From assembly GCF_030864005.1 (NCBI RefSeq), contig NZ_CP132976.1, positions 6,612,908 to 6,676,907 on the forward strand: 64,000 nucleotides of DNA, given 5' to 3'. The notes beneath the pieces were generated by a model that was given only the letters and a program-made list of their open reading frames with translations, had not been told where the DNA came from and made no database searches. The translations under genes were made by a program, and so were the position numbers. Shown here in pieces: positions 12,830 through 23,122 of the stretch (the stretch's first letter is position 1; every line of letters begins with the position of its first letter). Origin of the DNA: Achromobacter seleniivolatilans (GTDB taxonomy: Bacteria > Pseudomonadota > Gammaproteobacteria > Burkholderiales > Burkholderiaceae_B).

Positions 12830-12882
12830 AGCGTTGATGATGTCTGTTGATGCTTTCCGAAGGGAGAAGCTTAGGGTTTTTC

Positions 12883-12936
12883 ATCGATGCAAAAAAGCCA
12901 AATAAATGCTTTGCAGTCATGCAAAAATGCATCGAT
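12883..12936. promoter_or_regulatory. Inverted repeat between MFS exporter and LysR genes
   Basis: ATCGATGC (12883-12890) and its complement GCATCGAT (12929-12936) are separated by 38 bases, with TGCAAAA-like sequence also repeated around them. Placement between divergent LysR and target genes suggests LysR recognition and activation sites. Function is inferred. Confidence 0.45.
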
Positions 12937-12965
12937 ATGCAGGGTATGCGCAGGGGAAAAACATC

Positions 12966-13835
12966 ATGGATTGGGACAACGCCAGAATATTTCTAGCTAT
13001 TTATAGGGTCGGTACATTGCGTGGCGCGGCAGCGTTGCTGCAAATTGACCAGGCCACGGCCGGACGCCGCCTGGCGGCGCTGGAGTCATCTCTGGATGCG
13101 CGCTTGTTCTTGCGCACGCCAGGGGGCTACGTGCCCACAGCGGCTGGTGAACTGGCGTTTGCCGCGGCCGAACGCATGGAGCAGGCGGCTGACCAGTTGC
13201 AGCGGCAGATGCAAGGGCTGGATCATCGCTTGTCCGGCGTGGTGCGCGTGGCAACCTCGGAGACCGTGGCCAGTTACTTCATCATGGAGGCGATCCGCCG
13301 GTTGCATCTTCAGCATCCCGATATCCGAATCGATTTGTCTACATCCATTCAGATCAGCAACCTGACGCGGCGCGAAGCTGACCTGGCGATACGCAATGTC
13401 AAACCTGACAATCCCGATTTGATCCAAAGGCATCTGGCACGCAAAGAAGTGGGCTTGTATGCGTCGCGGTCCTATCTAGCTGCGCATGGCGAACCGCGGC
13501 CTGGAACTGCATTTGCGGGGCATACGCTGGTGACGTATCAGCAAGCGGTATTGCCCGGGTGGTCCGATACGTTCTGCGGCGAGCCAACAGGAAACGGCCG
13601 GGTCGCGATTGAATTGAATTCCGGAGTGATGATTATTGAAGCGGTGGCGGCCGGCTTGGGCATTGGAGAAATTCCCACGCATATGGCGCCGAGTTATCCG
13701 GACCTGGTACGCATCTGGCCCAGCCGCAGCGAAGATTACGATCTATGGCTGGTCATGCATGGCGATCTGAATCGCACAGCGCGCGTGCGGGCCGTGGCCG
13801 ATGCGATCATCGACGTGTTTGAAGCGGACAAGTAG
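12966..13835 (+). CDS. LysR-family transcriptional regulator
   Basis: A 289-residue LysR regulator. The N-terminal helix-turn-helix is RGAAALLQIDQATAGRR, where the first helix is less typical than in most family members, followed by an effector-binding domain. I choose ATG 12966 (MDWDNARIF); the frame extends 20 codons further upstream but that part is not family-like. It faces the MFS exporter gene across a shared control region and probably regulates it. The amidase gene lies 113 bases downstream on the same strand. Confidence 0.92.
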   Translation: MDWDNARIFLAIYRVGTLRGAAALLQIDQATAGRRLAALESSLDARLFLRTPGGYVPTAAGELAFAAAERMEQAADQLQRQMQGLDHRLSGVVRVATSETVASYFIMEAIRRLHLQHPDIRIDLSTSIQISNLTRREADLAIRNVKPDNPDLIQRHLARKEVGLYASRSYLAAHGEPRPGTAFAGHTLVTYQQAVLPGWSDTFCGEPTGNGRVAIELNSGVMIIEAVAAGLGIGEIPTHMAPSYPDLVRIWPSRSEDYDLWLVMHGDLNRTARVRAVADAIIDVFEADK

Positions 13836-13948
13836 CAGAGCCAGCGCGGGCATTGCGGGCGCTACTGCGGTAATCCGTGGCTTGTGGGCTGGCGCAACTG
13901 GCGCTAAGGTTTGTCTGCCCGCCAACACCATGTCCACAGGAGCGACGC

Positions 13949-15364
13949 GTGTCCGATATTTGGCGTTTGTCCGCAGTTGAGCTTGCCTCCCGTATTCGCA
14001 ATCGTGAAGTTTCCGCCGTCGACGCCGCTCGCAGTGCGTTGAGCCGGTTAAATGCCGTGAACCCCACGCTGAATGCGGTAATTGATCATCGTCCCGAAGA
14101 TGTGCTGGCGCAGGCCGCCGATGTCGATGCGGCCCTGGCCCGCGGCGACGCGCTGGGCCCACTGGCGGGCGTGCCCGTTACGGTCAAGGTAAACGTGGAT
14201 CAGGCCGGTTATGCCACAACAAACGGCGTGAACCTGCAAAAGGACCTGATCGCCACGGCCAACAGTCCTGTCGTAGACAATCTGCGCCGCGCTGGCGCCG
14301 TTATTCTGGGGCGCACCAATACGCCCGCTTTTTCGCTGCGCTGGTTTACTGGCAACGCCCTGCATGGTGATACGCTGAACCCTCGTAATCCGTCCCTTAC
14401 GCCCGGCGGATCGTCGGGCGGCGCGGCCTCAGCAGTGGCGGCTGGCATTGGGCATCTGGCGCATGGCACGGACATTGCCGGGTCCATCCGGTATCCCGCG
14501 TACGCCTGCGGCGTGCATGGATTGCGGCCGTCTCTGGGCCGCGTGGCGGCGTATAACGCCGCGCTGCCCGAACGTTCGATTGGAGGCCAGCTGACGGCCG
14601 TGTCCGGCCCTTTGGGGCGGACCATTGCTGATGTGCGTCTGGGGTTGGCGGTATTGGCGGCGGCAGATCCGCGTGATCCGTGGTGGGTGCCTGCCCCGCT
14701 GGTTGGTCCTGATGCACCGCGCCGGGCGGCGTTATGCGTAAATCCCGATGGCATGGAAACCGAGCCGGGTGTTGTCAAAGCCTTGCTGGAAGCGGCGCGG
14801 CGTCTGGCAGACGCGGGTTGGACAGTAGACACGCTAGATGCCATCCCGCCCATGCAGGAAGCCGCCGACCTTCAAATCCGCATGTGGATGGCCGACGGGT
14901 ATGACGCCATGCTGGCGGCTGCTGAAAAAGAAGGCGATCAAGGGGCGTTGGTGGCGTTGCGCGGTCAACGCGACAAAGCGGCGGGTGCAGATCTGAGCAA
15001 TTTTTCCGCTGCGCTGACACGGCGCGCGACATTGACGCGGTTGTGGGAGCTGTTCTTTGCCGAATATCCGGTACTGCTGTTGCCGGTATCAGCTGAGTTG
15101 CCCTTTCCGGACAAGCTCGATTTGCAAGGCGACGCCGCGTATGCGCGCGTATGGCGTGCGCAGATGACGCAGATTGGCGTGCCGTTCATGGGCTTGCCAG
15201 CCCTGTCGGTCGCAATGGGCAGCGCAATGAGCAGTGTCGGCCCGAGTCCAGTCGGGGTGCAGATTGTGGCTGGGCGTTATCGCGAAGACCTGTGTTTGGC
15301 CGCTGGCGAGGTGATCGAGGCAGCAGGCCCGGCAATCAGTATTGCGGAACCCGAACTGCGTTGA
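13949..15364 (+). CDS. Amidase-signature family amidase
   Basis: A 471-residue amidase-signature enzyme that would hydrolyse an amide to acid and ammonia. The Ser-cisSer-Lys triad is visible: Lys80 in VPVTVKVNVD, Ser155 in GGSSGGAA and the nucleophile Ser179 in GTDIAGSIRYP. The start is GTG 13949, chosen because AGGAG lies just upstream; an upstream in-frame ATG gives a 24-residue N-terminus unlike the family. There is no GatB or GatC gene nearby, so it is not GatA. Substrate unknown. Confidence 0.92.
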   Translation: MSDIWRLSAVELASRIRNREVSAVDAARSALSRLNAVNPTLNAVIDHRPEDVLAQAADVDAALARGDALGPLAGVPVTVKVNVDQAGYATTNGVNLQKDLIATANSPVVDNLRRAGAVILGRTNTPAFSLRWFTGNALHGDTLNPRNPSLTPGGSSGGAASAVAAGIGHLAHGTDIAGSIRYPAYACGVHGLRPSLGRVAAYNAALPERSIGGQLTAVSGPLGRTIADVRLGLAVLAAADPRDPWWVPAPLVGPDAPRRAALCVNPDGMETEPGVVKALLEAARRLADAGWTVDTLDAIPPMQEAADLQIRMWMADGYDAMLAAAEKEGDQGALVALRGQRDKAAGADLSNFSAALTRRATLTRLWELFFAEYPVLLLPVSAELPFPDKLDLQGDAAYARVWRAQMTQIGVPFMGLPALSVAMGSAMSSVGPSPVGVQIVAGRYREDLCLAAGEVIEAAGPAISIAEPELR

Positions 15365-15365
15365 A

Positions 15366-15893
15366 TCAGGCGGCGGGCTGTGCCGCCCGCCATTCTGAAC
15401 GCAGCAAACCCATCATGCCGGTGTCCCATCGAGCATCGTCCACGCGCGTGGACGATCGCCTTACGCCTTCCAGCGTAAAACCCAGCGCCTGATAGGTGCG
15501 GATCGCAGGTTTGTTGAACATATAGACATTGAGCTCCAGACGGTCAATGCCGGGAGTCTGGAATGCTTCATTCACCATTAGCGTCACCAATGGACGCGCC
15601 AAACCCTTGCCGCGTTCGGCAGGCGCAATGGCGACGCGACCAAGGCGGGCGTTGCCGTCGCGCCAGTCATACGCCAATTGCGCATGGCCGATGGGCGTAT
15701 CGCCACGGCAAACCATCCAACAGCGGCGGCTGGGCGGTGATGTCTGTCCTTCGGCCAGCATTGCGGACACGTCGGCTTGACTCAGCGGGAACGACAGTTG
15801 CGAACCGCCCCATTGCACGACATCGGGCAAGCCGGAAAACCAGCTGGCCAATAGCGCAAAGTCCGTGAGTGCCAAGGGGCGCAGTGTCAGCAT
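15366..15893 (-). CDS. GNAT-family N-acetyltransferase (RimJ/RimL type)
   Basis: A 175-residue acetyltransferase beginning MLTLRPLALTDFALLASWF. The acetyl-CoA binding loop is RVAIAPAERGKGLARPLV near the centre and a C-terminal YQALGFTLEGVRR motif follows, which is typical of the RimJ/RimL and spermidine-acetyltransferase branch. It is convergent with the amidase, with stop codons one base apart. The substrate is unknown. Confidence 0.9.
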   Translation of the reverse strand: MLTLRPLALTDFALLASWFSGLPDVVQWGGSQLSFPLSQADVSAMLAEGQTSPPSRRCWMVCRGDTPIGHAQLAYDWRDGNARLGRVAIAPAERGKGLARPLVTLMVNEAFQTPGIDRLELNVYMFNKPAIRTYQALGFTLEGVRRSSTRVDDARWDTGMMGLLRSEWRAAQPAA

Positions 15894-15929
15894 GGGCGGC
15901 AGCGAAGAAGGGCGTTGCGTGTAGGTGTC

Positions 15930-16715
15930 TTACTTGTTGAAGCGAACGCGCAACACCCCGATATCGCCATAAACCAGTTCGATATCCTGGTTTGCAGGGA
16001 CATCAAGAAAGCCCGCATACGAGCCCGTAATGACATGCTGGCCTGCGGACAGCCCCAGGCCTTGCTCGCGCAGGAAGTTGGCTAGCCAATACAGGCCTGC
16101 CTTGGGGTGGTCGTTCGGATGAAATCCGGCGTGTTGTTCTACCTCTACGCCATTGACCGACAGCGTCAAGCTCATGCTGCCCGGGGCGGCTTCCGGTGAC
16201 GCAATACGCGGGCCCAGGACCAGGCCCTGGTTGAACATGTGGTCCGCTAACAGTTCGGGCAGGCTGGCGTGTTCTGGAGAGGCGTAGCGGCAACCCAGAA
16301 CTTCCAATGCCAGTCGCGCGCTGACAATGGCGGCATCAACTTCTGCAGCACTGTAGGGCGTGTCGCGCGCGGGCAAGTCGCGGCCCAGCTCGAACGCAAT
16401 TTCGGGTTCGATGCGAACGACATCGGTACGCGTGGGGACAGGACCGGTTTCTGCGTAGGCAACGGTTGACGCGTAGATGGGCGCCACGACGGTTTTTTCG
16501 GGCGACGGCAATGCGCTTTTCCATGCGGCGACTGCGTCTTGCCGGGTCTCTTGCAGCACCTGCGCTGTGCGTTGTTGGACGGCGAAGGCTTGTCCCAATG
16601 ATTGGGGGCGCAGATCGGCAGGCAAACGGGGGCCGGCAATTCCCGAGTCGCGGGCGGCGATCAGCGTTTTGGCAGCGTCAAGACTGCCCGGATAATCTTC
16701 GATTCTGATCTGCAT
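15930..16715 (-). CDS. 2-keto-4-pentenoate hydratase-family protein (MhpD-like)
   Basis: A 261-residue member of the fumarylacetoacetase-fold hydratase/decarboxylase family. It carries the metal-binding acidic motif RIEPEIAFELGRDLP at about residues 102-116 and the C-terminal GSYAGFLDVP region. MhpD-type enzymes add water to 2-hydroxypenta-2,4-dienoate in meta-cleavage of aromatics. No other meta-cleavage gene is adjacent, so the pathway is open. It starts four bases downstream of the stop of the small membrane protein gene's neighbour order on the same strand and may share its transcript. Confidence 0.87.
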   Translation of the reverse strand: MQIRIEDYPGSLDAAKTLIAARDSGIAGPRLPADLRPQSLGQAFAVQQRTAQVLQETRQDAVAAWKSALPSPEKTVVAPIYASTVAYAETGPVPTRTDVVRIEPEIAFELGRDLPARDTPYSAAEVDAAIVSARLALEVLGCRYASPEHASLPELLADHMFNQGLVLGPRIASPEAAPGSMSLTLSVNGVEVEQHAGFHPNDHPKAGLYWLANFLREQGLGLSAGQHVITGSYAGFLDVPANQDIELVYGDIGVLRVRFNK

Positions 16716-16718
16716 GGC

Positions 16719-17099
16719 TCAAGCCCCTACGTAGAGCATGATCCACAGCGCGATCATGGCAATCAAGCCCAACCAGCAAGAGCCCCAAAAGCCGACGACC
16801 GGCCATTTCAGGGACAGCGGCACCTTTTTGGGATCAACGTGTTCCAACAAATCGTTGGCGTTGCCGATCAACCAGAGGCGCGTGCCGGGAAACATCAGGC
16901 GAAAGAAATAATCCAGCATGATCGCGGCCTGGATAGACAGCGGATACTGTTTGAATGTGCGGTGCTGCAGGTAGGGATGCTTCATCGCGGCATTGATTTG
17001 CTTGCTCTTGAAAAAGAACAGCACGATGCCACTGAGCGAGCAGGTGATGAAGCACAGCACAAAAAGGCTGAAGGCCATGGCCATGGCAGGTGAATGCAT
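16719..17099 (-). CDS. Small inner-membrane protein of unknown function
   Basis: A 126-residue protein with two clear hydrophobic segments: AMAFSLFVLCFITCSLSGIV near the N-terminus and a C-terminal one around GFWGSCWLGLIAMIALWIML. A basic, aromatic-rich stretch of about 60 residues lies between them. I recognise no family. Start ATG 17099 (MHSPAMAM) is preferred to the longer 148-residue frame because the hydrophobic segment then begins near the N-terminus. The gene is followed within four bases by the hydratase gene. Confidence 0.7.
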   Translation of the reverse strand: MHSPAMAMAFSLFVLCFITCSLSGIVLFFFKSKQINAAMKHPYLQHRTFKQYPLSIQAAIMLDYFFRLMFPGTRLWLIGNANDLLEHVDPKKVPLSLKWPVVGFWGSCWLGLIAMIALWIMLYVGA

Positions 17100-17265
17100 G
17101 GGGATCTCTGGTGCGCGGCATGCCGCGTTGAATGAAATGAAGTCTGCGCTAAGAAGCCTGCACAAAAATTCAGGCCATATTGTAGGGGGCTTGGCGCAAG
17201 CGCGTGTTCAGGGCTGCGTCAGCGGCTGCGCACGAGCGGGAAGCCGCCCGTGCATGCAGGCAGCG

Positions 17266-18531
17266 TCAACCGCGGACTTGACCTTCACCGCTCAACACCC
17301 ATTTAAGCGTAGTCAGGCCTTCCAGGCCGACCGGGCCGCGGGCATGCAGGCGATTTGTGGAAATGCCGATTTCGGCCCCCAGGCCGTACTCGAAACCATC
17401 CGCAAAGCAGGTCGGCAGGTTGACATAAACCGAGCTGGAATCGACTTCGCGCTGAAAACGCTGCGCTGCCGATAGATCTTCGGTGACGATGGCGTCGGTG
17501 TGGCCGGAACCCCAGCGGGCGATGTGCTCAATGGCGTCGTCCAACGTGTCGACGATGCGCACGGCCAGGATGGGGGCCAGGTATTCCGTGCCCCAATCTT
17601 CATCTGTGGCTGGCGTGATGTGCGGCAGCAGAGCCATCGTGCGCGGGCAGCCGCGCAGTTCGACGCCATGTTCGTTGAAGGCCGCGGCCAGCGTGGGCAG
17701 GATGGAGACGGCGGCGACGGCATCCACCAGCAGCGTTTCCATTGCGCCGCAGATGCCGTAACGGTAGGTCTTGGCATTGAAGGCGATGGCGTGGGCTTTT
17801 TCTGGATCGGCCGCCGCATCGATATAGATGTGGCAGTTGCCGTCCAGGTGTTTGATCAACGGCACGCGCGCTTCTTGCGATAGGCGGGCGATCAGGCCCT
17901 TGCCGCCGCGCGGCACGATGACATCGATGTGTTCGGTCATGGTGATGAGCTTGCCGACTGCGGCCCGGTCGGCTGTGGCTACGACCTGTACGGCATCTTG
18001 GGGCAGGCCAGCGGCGGCCAGACCCATCTGCACAATGCGGCCAAGCGCGATGTTGGAATGCAGGGCTTCGCTGCCGCCGCGCAAGATGGCGGCGTTGCCG
18101 GACTTCAGGCAGAGCGCTGCCGCGTCGATAGTGACGTTGGGACGCGATTCATAAATGATGCCGATCACGCCTAGCGGAACCCGCATCTGCGCCACGCGCA
18201 TGCCGTTGGGACGCACGGTGGTGGCAGTGATGCTGCCGATCGGGTCGGGCAAGGCGGCAATCTGGCGCAAGCCTTCCGCCATGTGGTTCAGCGTTTTGTC
18301 CGACAGCGTCAGGCGGTCGAGCAGGGCGGCTTCCAGGCCATTGGCGCGGGCGGCGGCAACGTCTTTTTCGTTGGCGGCTTTCAGTTCGTCGTGACTGGCG
18401 GCGAGCGCGTCAGCCATGGCCAGCAGGGCCTGATTTTTCGCGGCGCTGTTGGCGCGCATCATCGCGCGCGAGGCACGGCGGGCGTTTTCGCCCAGGGCAA
18501 GCATGGCTTGTTCGATGGAGGACGAGGACAT
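17266..18531 (-). CDS. proA: Gamma-glutamyl phosphate reductase
   Basis: A 421-residue ProA, the NADPH-dependent reductase that makes glutamate-5-semialdehyde, the second step of proline synthesis. The aldehyde-dehydrogenase-like fold is clear: the catalytic Cys lies in [14 protein letters not shown], and the conserved blocks [24 protein letters not shown] and [21 protein letters not shown] are present. Start ATG 18531 (MSSSSIEQ) is used; an in-frame ATG five codons upstream is equally possible and neither has a strong ribosome site. proB is not in the window. It lies downstream of holA with a gap of about 116 bases. Confidence 0.96.
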   Translation of the reverse strand: MSSSSIEQAMLALGENARRASRAMMRANSAAKNQALLAMADALAASHDELKAANEKDVAAARANGLEAALLDRLTLSDKTLNHMAEGLRQIAALPDPIGSITATTVRPNGMRVAQMRVPLGVIGIIYESRPNVTIDAAALCLKSGNAAILRGGSEALHSNIALGRIVQMGLAAAGLPQDAVQVVATADRAAVGKLITMTEHIDVIVPRGGKGLIARLSQEARVPLIKHLDGNCHIYIDAAADPEKAHAIAFNAKTYRYGICGAMETLLVDAVAAVSILPTLAAAFNEHGVELRGCPRTMALLPHITPATDEDWGTEYLAPILAVRIVDTLDDAIEHIARWGSGHTDAIVTEDLSAAQRFQREVDSSSVYVNLPTCFADGFEYGLGAEIGISTNRLHARGPVGLEGLTTLKWVLSGEGQVRG

Positions 18532-18647
18532 GGCGGCGTCGATCATAGAGGTGGGGCGGCGCGGGCGCCGTCTGAAGAATCAGTGTATATCCAGCCAGAG
18601 GGCCGGGCGTAGGGAGGGGCGAGGCGAAGGCGGCGGCTATGCCGCCT

Positions 18648-19703
18648 TCACGGTCGTCCGCCGGCGGCGGCGACGCGCAGCGCCAGCCGGGTCATTTCTT
18701 CCCAGGGATCTGAAAGGCGTCCAGGTACGGACAGGCCTTTGATCAGGCGGTCAACTTCGTGTGCGTGCTGTACGGCTGCGGGCCAGACTGCCGGTTGCAC
18801 CCGGCTCAGGGCTTGCAAGGCCAGCCTTTCATGGGCGCCAAAAATGCGCAGACGGCGCATCAGGCCGTTGACGTCTTGCCCAAGTGAGCGGGCTTCGGCG
18901 ACGCGCGCAAGGAGGCGAATTTCTTCGCCGACCGCCCATAAAACCAGGGGCAGGGCTTCGCCTTCCGCGCGCAAGCCATCGATCATGCGGATGGTGCGGG
19001 CGATGTCGCCGGCAAGCATGGCATCGCGCAAGCCGAAGACGTCGTAGCGTGCCACGTTCAGCACGGCGCGCTCCACATCTTCTGCGGCCAATTGGCCTTC
19101 CGGGTAGAGCAGCCCCAGTTTCTGGATTTCCTGGTGAGCCGCCAACAGGTTGCCTTCTACCTTGTCGGCCATCCATTGCAGGGTGGCAGCATCGGCGCGC
19201 TGGTTTTGGCGTGCCAGACGCATGCCTACCCACGCTGGCAGGCGGCCGCGTTCGATATTGGCGATGTCGACCATGACCCCGGCGCGGCTTAAGGCCTGAA
19301 CCCAGCGGCTTTCGCGGGTGGCCTTATCCAGACGGGGCAGGGCGATCAGGATCAGCGTATCGTCGTTGCCTTGCTTTTCGGACTGTTCGGCCAGCTTGGT
19401 CAGGGTGTCCGCGCCGGACTTTCCAGGCTTTCCCGTGGGGATCTTGATTTCAAGAATGCGGCGGTCGCCGAACAGCGACACGCTTTGAGTGGCGGCAGTG
19501 ACTGAACTCCAGTCGCTGCGCGCGTCCATCACCATGGACAGCCGGTCGGTATAGCCCGCATTGCGCGCCGAAGCACGCAATGTATCCACGGCCTCGGTGA
19601 CCAGCAAGGGTTCGTCCCCCGAGACCGTATACAGCGGCGCGAGCGCGTTGCCCGGCCGTTGCAGATGTTCGGCCAGGCGATCCGCGTCCAATGACTGTGC
19701 CAT
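18648..19703 (-). CDS. holA: DNA polymerase III subunit delta
   Basis: A 351-residue HolA, the clamp-loader subunit that opens the sliding clamp. N-terminal sequence APLYTVSGDEPLLVTEAVD matches the family's degenerate P-loop-like start, and the three-domain layout and length are normal. It follows lptE by three bases on the same strand. The leuS-lptE-holA order is conserved in many betaproteobacteria, which supports all three assignments. Confidence 0.95.
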   Translation of the reverse strand: MAQSLDADRLAEHLQRPGNALAPLYTVSGDEPLLVTEAVDTLRASARNAGYTDRLSMVMDARSDWSSVTAATQSVSLFGDRRILEIKIPTGKPGKSGADTLTKLAEQSEKQGNDDTLILIALPRLDKATRESRWVQALSRAGVMVDIANIERGRLPAWVGMRLARQNQRADAATLQWMADKVEGNLLAAHQEIQKLGLLYPEGQLAAEDVERAVLNVARYDVFGLRDAMLAGDIARTIRMIDGLRAEGEALPLVLWAVGEEIRLLARVAEARSLGQDVNGLMRRLRIFGAHERLALQALSRVQPAVWPAAVQHAHEVDRLIKGLSVPGRLSDPWEEMTRLALRVAAAGGRP

Positions 19704-19706
19704 GGG

Positions 19707-20381
19707 CTAGCGCAAGATCGCCGGGTCGGTGGTGGACGGCGTTTGCCACGGCGTGGGCGTGTGCTGTGGATCCGGCGCATTGGGATCGAACAGCGGGGAG
19801 TCTTCACTTTCTCCGCGTTGATCAGCAGATTCGAACGCGCGTCGCACTTCAGGCGCTGTCATGCGCCGCAGCACGCGGGACACCAAATCGCGCTGCATCG
19901 CACGGTACAAGGTTTCGATCTGGCCCTGTTTGGCCTGCACGATTTGATCGTCGTACGGCATTTCGCGATAGATGGACAGGGTCGTGTCCGGAATCAGCGC
20001 GCGGCCCTTGTTGTCGATCAGGCGGAAGGTGTAGTTGATGCCGAGTTCGTATTCCTCGACTCGGCCCTGCGCGTTGAGCGACACCTCGCGTAGCGTCCGC
20101 GTATCGGAAACCTGCTGGAAGATCGCCTGAGCTTCCTTGCGATTTTCAACAAGTTTCGTGTCGGGTGACGCCGCGCGCAACGCCCGGCGCACATCGGCGC
20201 CGAATTGGTTGTTGCCGGGTATGCCGACGTACAGCGTGTCGAACGGCATCGGGGTGACTCCCCGCATCGTGAAGCCGCAAGCGGAGAGCAGCATGAACAG
20301 CGCCAGGCAGGCGCCGCGCAGCAGCCTGGATTGGCGGGGGGAGTGCGTTTTTTGCCCGGCGAAGTACATGCTTGACCTCAT
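19707..20381 (-). CDS. lptE: LPS-assembly lipoprotein LptE
   Basis: A 224-residue outer-membrane lipoprotein that plugs the LptD barrel during lipopolysaccharide insertion. A signal peptide ends in the lipobox LLSAC with the lipidated Cys at about residue 35, followed by GFTMRG, the usual LptE start. The C-terminal 40 residues are proline-rich and acidic and look like a variable extension. The start ATG at 20381 overlaps the leuS stop codon by one base, so translation is probably coupled. An in-frame frame reading back into leuS is not meaningful. Confidence 0.94.
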   Translation of the reverse strand: MRSSMYFAGQKTHSPRQSRLLRGACLALFMLLSACGFTMRGVTPMPFDTLYVGIPGNNQFGADVRRALRAASPDTKLVENRKEAQAIFQQVSDTRTLREVSLNAQGRVEEYELGINYTFRLIDNKGRALIPDTTLSIYREMPYDDQIVQAKQGQIETLYRAMQRDLVSRVLRRMTAPEVRRAFESADQRGESEDSPLFDPNAPDPQHTPTPWQTPSTTDPAILR

Positions 20382-23038
20382 CAGCCTACGACGTTGACCA
20401 GTTTGCCCGGAACCACGATGACGCGCTTGGGCGGGCGGCCTTCCAGGAAGCGAGTGACCTCTTCCTGGCTGGCGGCGAGCTTCTCGATGTCTTCCTTGGC
20501 GGCCGTGGCGGCTACGCGGATCGAACCGCGCAGCTTGCCATTGACCTGGAGCATCAGCTCGATTTCGTCTGCGATCAGCGCGGCTTCGTCCACATGCGGC
20601 CACGGTGCGTCGAGCAGGTCGCCCAGTTCCTTCGCGTAACCGAGGTCTTGCCACAGGTGCCAGGTGATGTGCGGCACGACCGGATACAACACGCGCAGCA
20701 GCACGCCCACCGTTTCAGCGTAGGCGGCGTCAGTCGTGGCGCCTTCAGGCAGCTTGGCGTCGTCGATGGCGTTCAGCATTTTCATGCAGGCGGACACGAC
20801 GGTGTTGTATTGAATGCGCTGGTAGTCGTAGTCGGCTTGCTTGAGCAGCGTGTAGACCTCGCGGCGCAGATCCTTGACGGCAGCCGGAGCTTGCGTCCAA
20901 TCAGCGCCGTTGGTCAGGCCACGTGTAATGGCTTCGCGTTGTGCGTAGCTGATCGACCAAAGGCGGCGCAGGAAGCGGTTGGAGCCTTCGACGCCGGAGT
21001 CGGACCATTCAAGGGTCTGCTCAGGCGGGCTGGCAAACATGACGAACAGGCGGGCCGTGTCGGCGCCCAGCGTGTCGATCAGCGATTGCGGATCGACGCC
21101 GTTGTTCTTGGACTTGGACATCGTGCCCACGCCGCCGTAAGTGATGGCGGAGCCGTCCGACTTGAGCTTGGCGCCGGTAATGGCGCCGCGGTCGTCATAG
21201 ACGTTTTCGACATCTTCCGGCCAGAAATACTCGATGCCGCCCTGGGGCGTCTTGCGCGAGTAGATATGGTTCAGCACCATGCCCTGGCAGAGCAGCTTGG
21301 TGAAGGGCTCGTCGAAATTGAGCAAGCCCATGTCGCGCATGACCTTGGTCCAGAAACGGGCGTACAGCAGATGCAGCACGGCGTGTTCGATGCCGCCGAT
21401 GTACTGGTCCATCGGCATCCAGTAGTCATTGCGCGCGTCGACCATGGCGGAGTCGTTGCCAGGCGAGGTGTAGCGCATGAAATACCAGGACGAGTCCACG
21501 AACGTGTCCATCGTGTCCGTTTCGCGGCGCGCGGGCTTGCCGCAGCTGGGGCACGAGCAGGACAGGAAGGCTTCGTTCTTGGCCAGCGGGTTGCCGCTGC
21601 CGTCGGGGATCAGGTCATCGGGCAGGATGACGGGCAAGTCTTTCTCGGGCACCGGCACCGGGCCGCAATCGGCGCAGTGGATGATCGGGATCGGGGTGCC
21701 CCAGTAGCGCTGGCGCGATACGCCCCAGTCGCGCAGGCGCCACGTGGTTTGCTTTTCGCCCAGGCCTTGCGCGCCCAGGTCAACGGCGATGGCGTCCACG
21801 GCATCCTTGTGGGACAGGCCGTCGTACTTGCCGGAATTGATGGTGCGGCCGGTTTGTTTGTCGCCGTACCATTCTTGCCAGGCGTCAGTGGAGTATTCCT
21901 TGCCAGCGACATCCACGACCTGCACGATGGGCAGGTTGTATTTCTTGGCAAACGCGAAATCGCGTTCGTCGTGCGCCGGCACGCCCATGACGGCGCCGTC
22001 GCCGTAGGTCATGAGCACGTAATTGCCGACCCAGACCTCGATTTCCGCGCCGGTGACCGGGTGCGTGACGAACAAGCCCGTGGGCATGCCTTCTTTTTCA
22101 CGCGTGGCCATTTCGGCTTCGGTCGTGCCGCCCAGCTTGCATTGCTCGATGAACGAGGCCAAGGCCGGGTTGCTGCGGGCCGCATGCGTGGCCAGGGGGT
22201 GTTCCGGCGCCACGGCGCAGAACGTCACGCCCATGATGGTGTCGGCGCGGGTGGTGAAGACGTAAAGCTTGCCGTCCTGGATCAACTGGCCGTCTTGGCC
22301 GGCAATCTTGTGCGGGAAGGCGAAGCGCAGGCCTTCGGACTTGCCGATCCAGTTTTCCTGCATCAGGCGCACGCGCTCGGGCCAGCCGGGCAGTTCGTTC
22401 TGGACGGCGCCCAGCAATTCGTCGGCGTAGTCGGTGATGCGCAGGTAGTAGCCCGGGATTTCGCGCTTTTCAACCAGCGCGCCCGACCGCCAGCCGCGGC
22501 CGTCGATGACTTGTTCATTGGCCAACACGGTTTGATCCACCGGGTCCCAGTTCACGACCTGGGTCTTGCGGTAGGCCACGCCTTTTTCCAGCATCTTCAG
22601 GAACAGCCACTGGTTCCACTTGTAATACTGCGGATCGCAGGCGCACATTTCGCGCGACCAGTCGATCGCCAGACCCATCGCCTTCATCTGCTTCTTCATG
22701 TAGGCGATGTTGTCGTAGGTCCATTTTGCCGGCGGCACCTTGGACTTGATGGCGGCGTTTTCCGCCGGCATGCCGAAGGCGTCCCAGCCCATGGGCATCA
22801 GGACGTTGTAGCCACGCATGCGCAACTGGCGGGCCATCATGTCATTGATGGTGTAGTTGCGCACGTGACCCATGTGCAGCTTGCCACTGGGGTAAGGCAG
22901 CATGGAGCAGGCGTAGAACTTGGGCTTTTCGGAGCCGTCAGCGTTCTTTGCGTGTTCATGGACCAGATAGGCGTCGCGGGCCTGCCAATCTTGGTGGGCG
23001 GCCGCTTCGACGGTAGTGGGGAGGTAACGTTCCTGCAT
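20381..23038 (-). CDS. leuS: Leucyl-tRNA synthetase
   Basis: An 885-residue class I aminoacyl-tRNA synthetase. The HIGH-type motif is PSGKLHMGH and the KMSKS-type motif is [10 protein letters not shown]. The CP1 editing region lies between them with [20 protein letters not shown]. Start ATG 23038 ([11 protein letters not shown]) gives the usual Alcaligenaceae length as I recall it; the frame extends 21 codons further upstream without support. First gene of leuS-lptE-holA, which is read as one operon. The opposite strand is open over nearly the whole gene, an effect of GC-rich codon use. Confidence 0.97.
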   Translation of the reverse strand: MQERYLPTTVEAAAHQDWQARDAYLVHEHAKNADGSEKPKFYACSMLPYPSGKLHMGHVRNYTINDMMARQLRMRGYNVLMPMGWDAFGMPAENAAIKSKVPPAKWTYDNIAYMKKQMKAMGLAIDWSREMCACDPQYYKWNQWLFLKMLEKGVAYRKTQVVNWDPVDQTVLANEQVIDGRGWRSGALVEKREIPGYYLRITDYADELLGAVQNELPGWPERVRLMQENWIGKSEGLRFAFPHKIAGQDGQLIQDGKLYVFTTRADTIMGVTFCAVAPEHPLATHAARSNPALASFIEQCKLGGTTEAEMATREKEGMPTGLFVTHPVTGAEIEVWVGNYVLMTYGDGAVMGVPAHDERDFAFAKKYNLPIVQVVDVAGKEYSTDAWQEWYGDKQTGRTINSGKYDGLSHKDAVDAIAVDLGAQGLGEKQTTWRLRDWGVSRQRYWGTPIPIIHCADCGPVPVPEKDLPVILPDDLIPDGSGNPLAKNEAFLSCSCPSCGKPARRETDTMDTFVDSSWYFMRYTSPGNDSAMVDARNDYWMPMDQYIGGIEHAVLHLLYARFWTKVMRDMGLLNFDEPFTKLLCQGMVLNHIYSRKTPQGGIEYFWPEDVENVYDDRGAITGAKLKSDGSAITYGGVGTMSKSKNNGVDPQSLIDTLGADTARLFVMFASPPEQTLEWSDSGVEGSNRFLRRLWSISYAQREAITRGLTNGADWTQAPAAVKDLRREVYTLLKQADYDYQRIQYNTVVSACMKMLNAIDDAKLPEGATTDAAYAETVGVLLRVLYPVVPHITWHLWQDLGYAKELGDLLDAPWPHVDEAALIADEIELMLQVNGKLRGSIRVAATAAKEDIEKLAASQEEVTRFLEGRPPKRVIVVPGKLVNVVG

Positions 23039-23122
23039 GGGCTCGGGCACGGTGGCAAAAAAGGGTGAGCCGCCCTGCCGCGCGGGCGCGGTGGCGGTCA
23101 AAACCCCTGATTATAGGAGGTG

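Noticed and set aside
13949..15364. Amidase considered as GatA (glutamyl-tRNA amidotransferase)
   Set aside because: No GatB or GatC genes are adjacent and the C-terminal half does not look like GatA.
20372..23068. 898-codon open frame antisense to leuS
   Set aside because: leuS is unmistakable on the other strand. The antisense frame has no recognisable domains and is explained by GC-rich codon bias, which removes stop codons from that frame.
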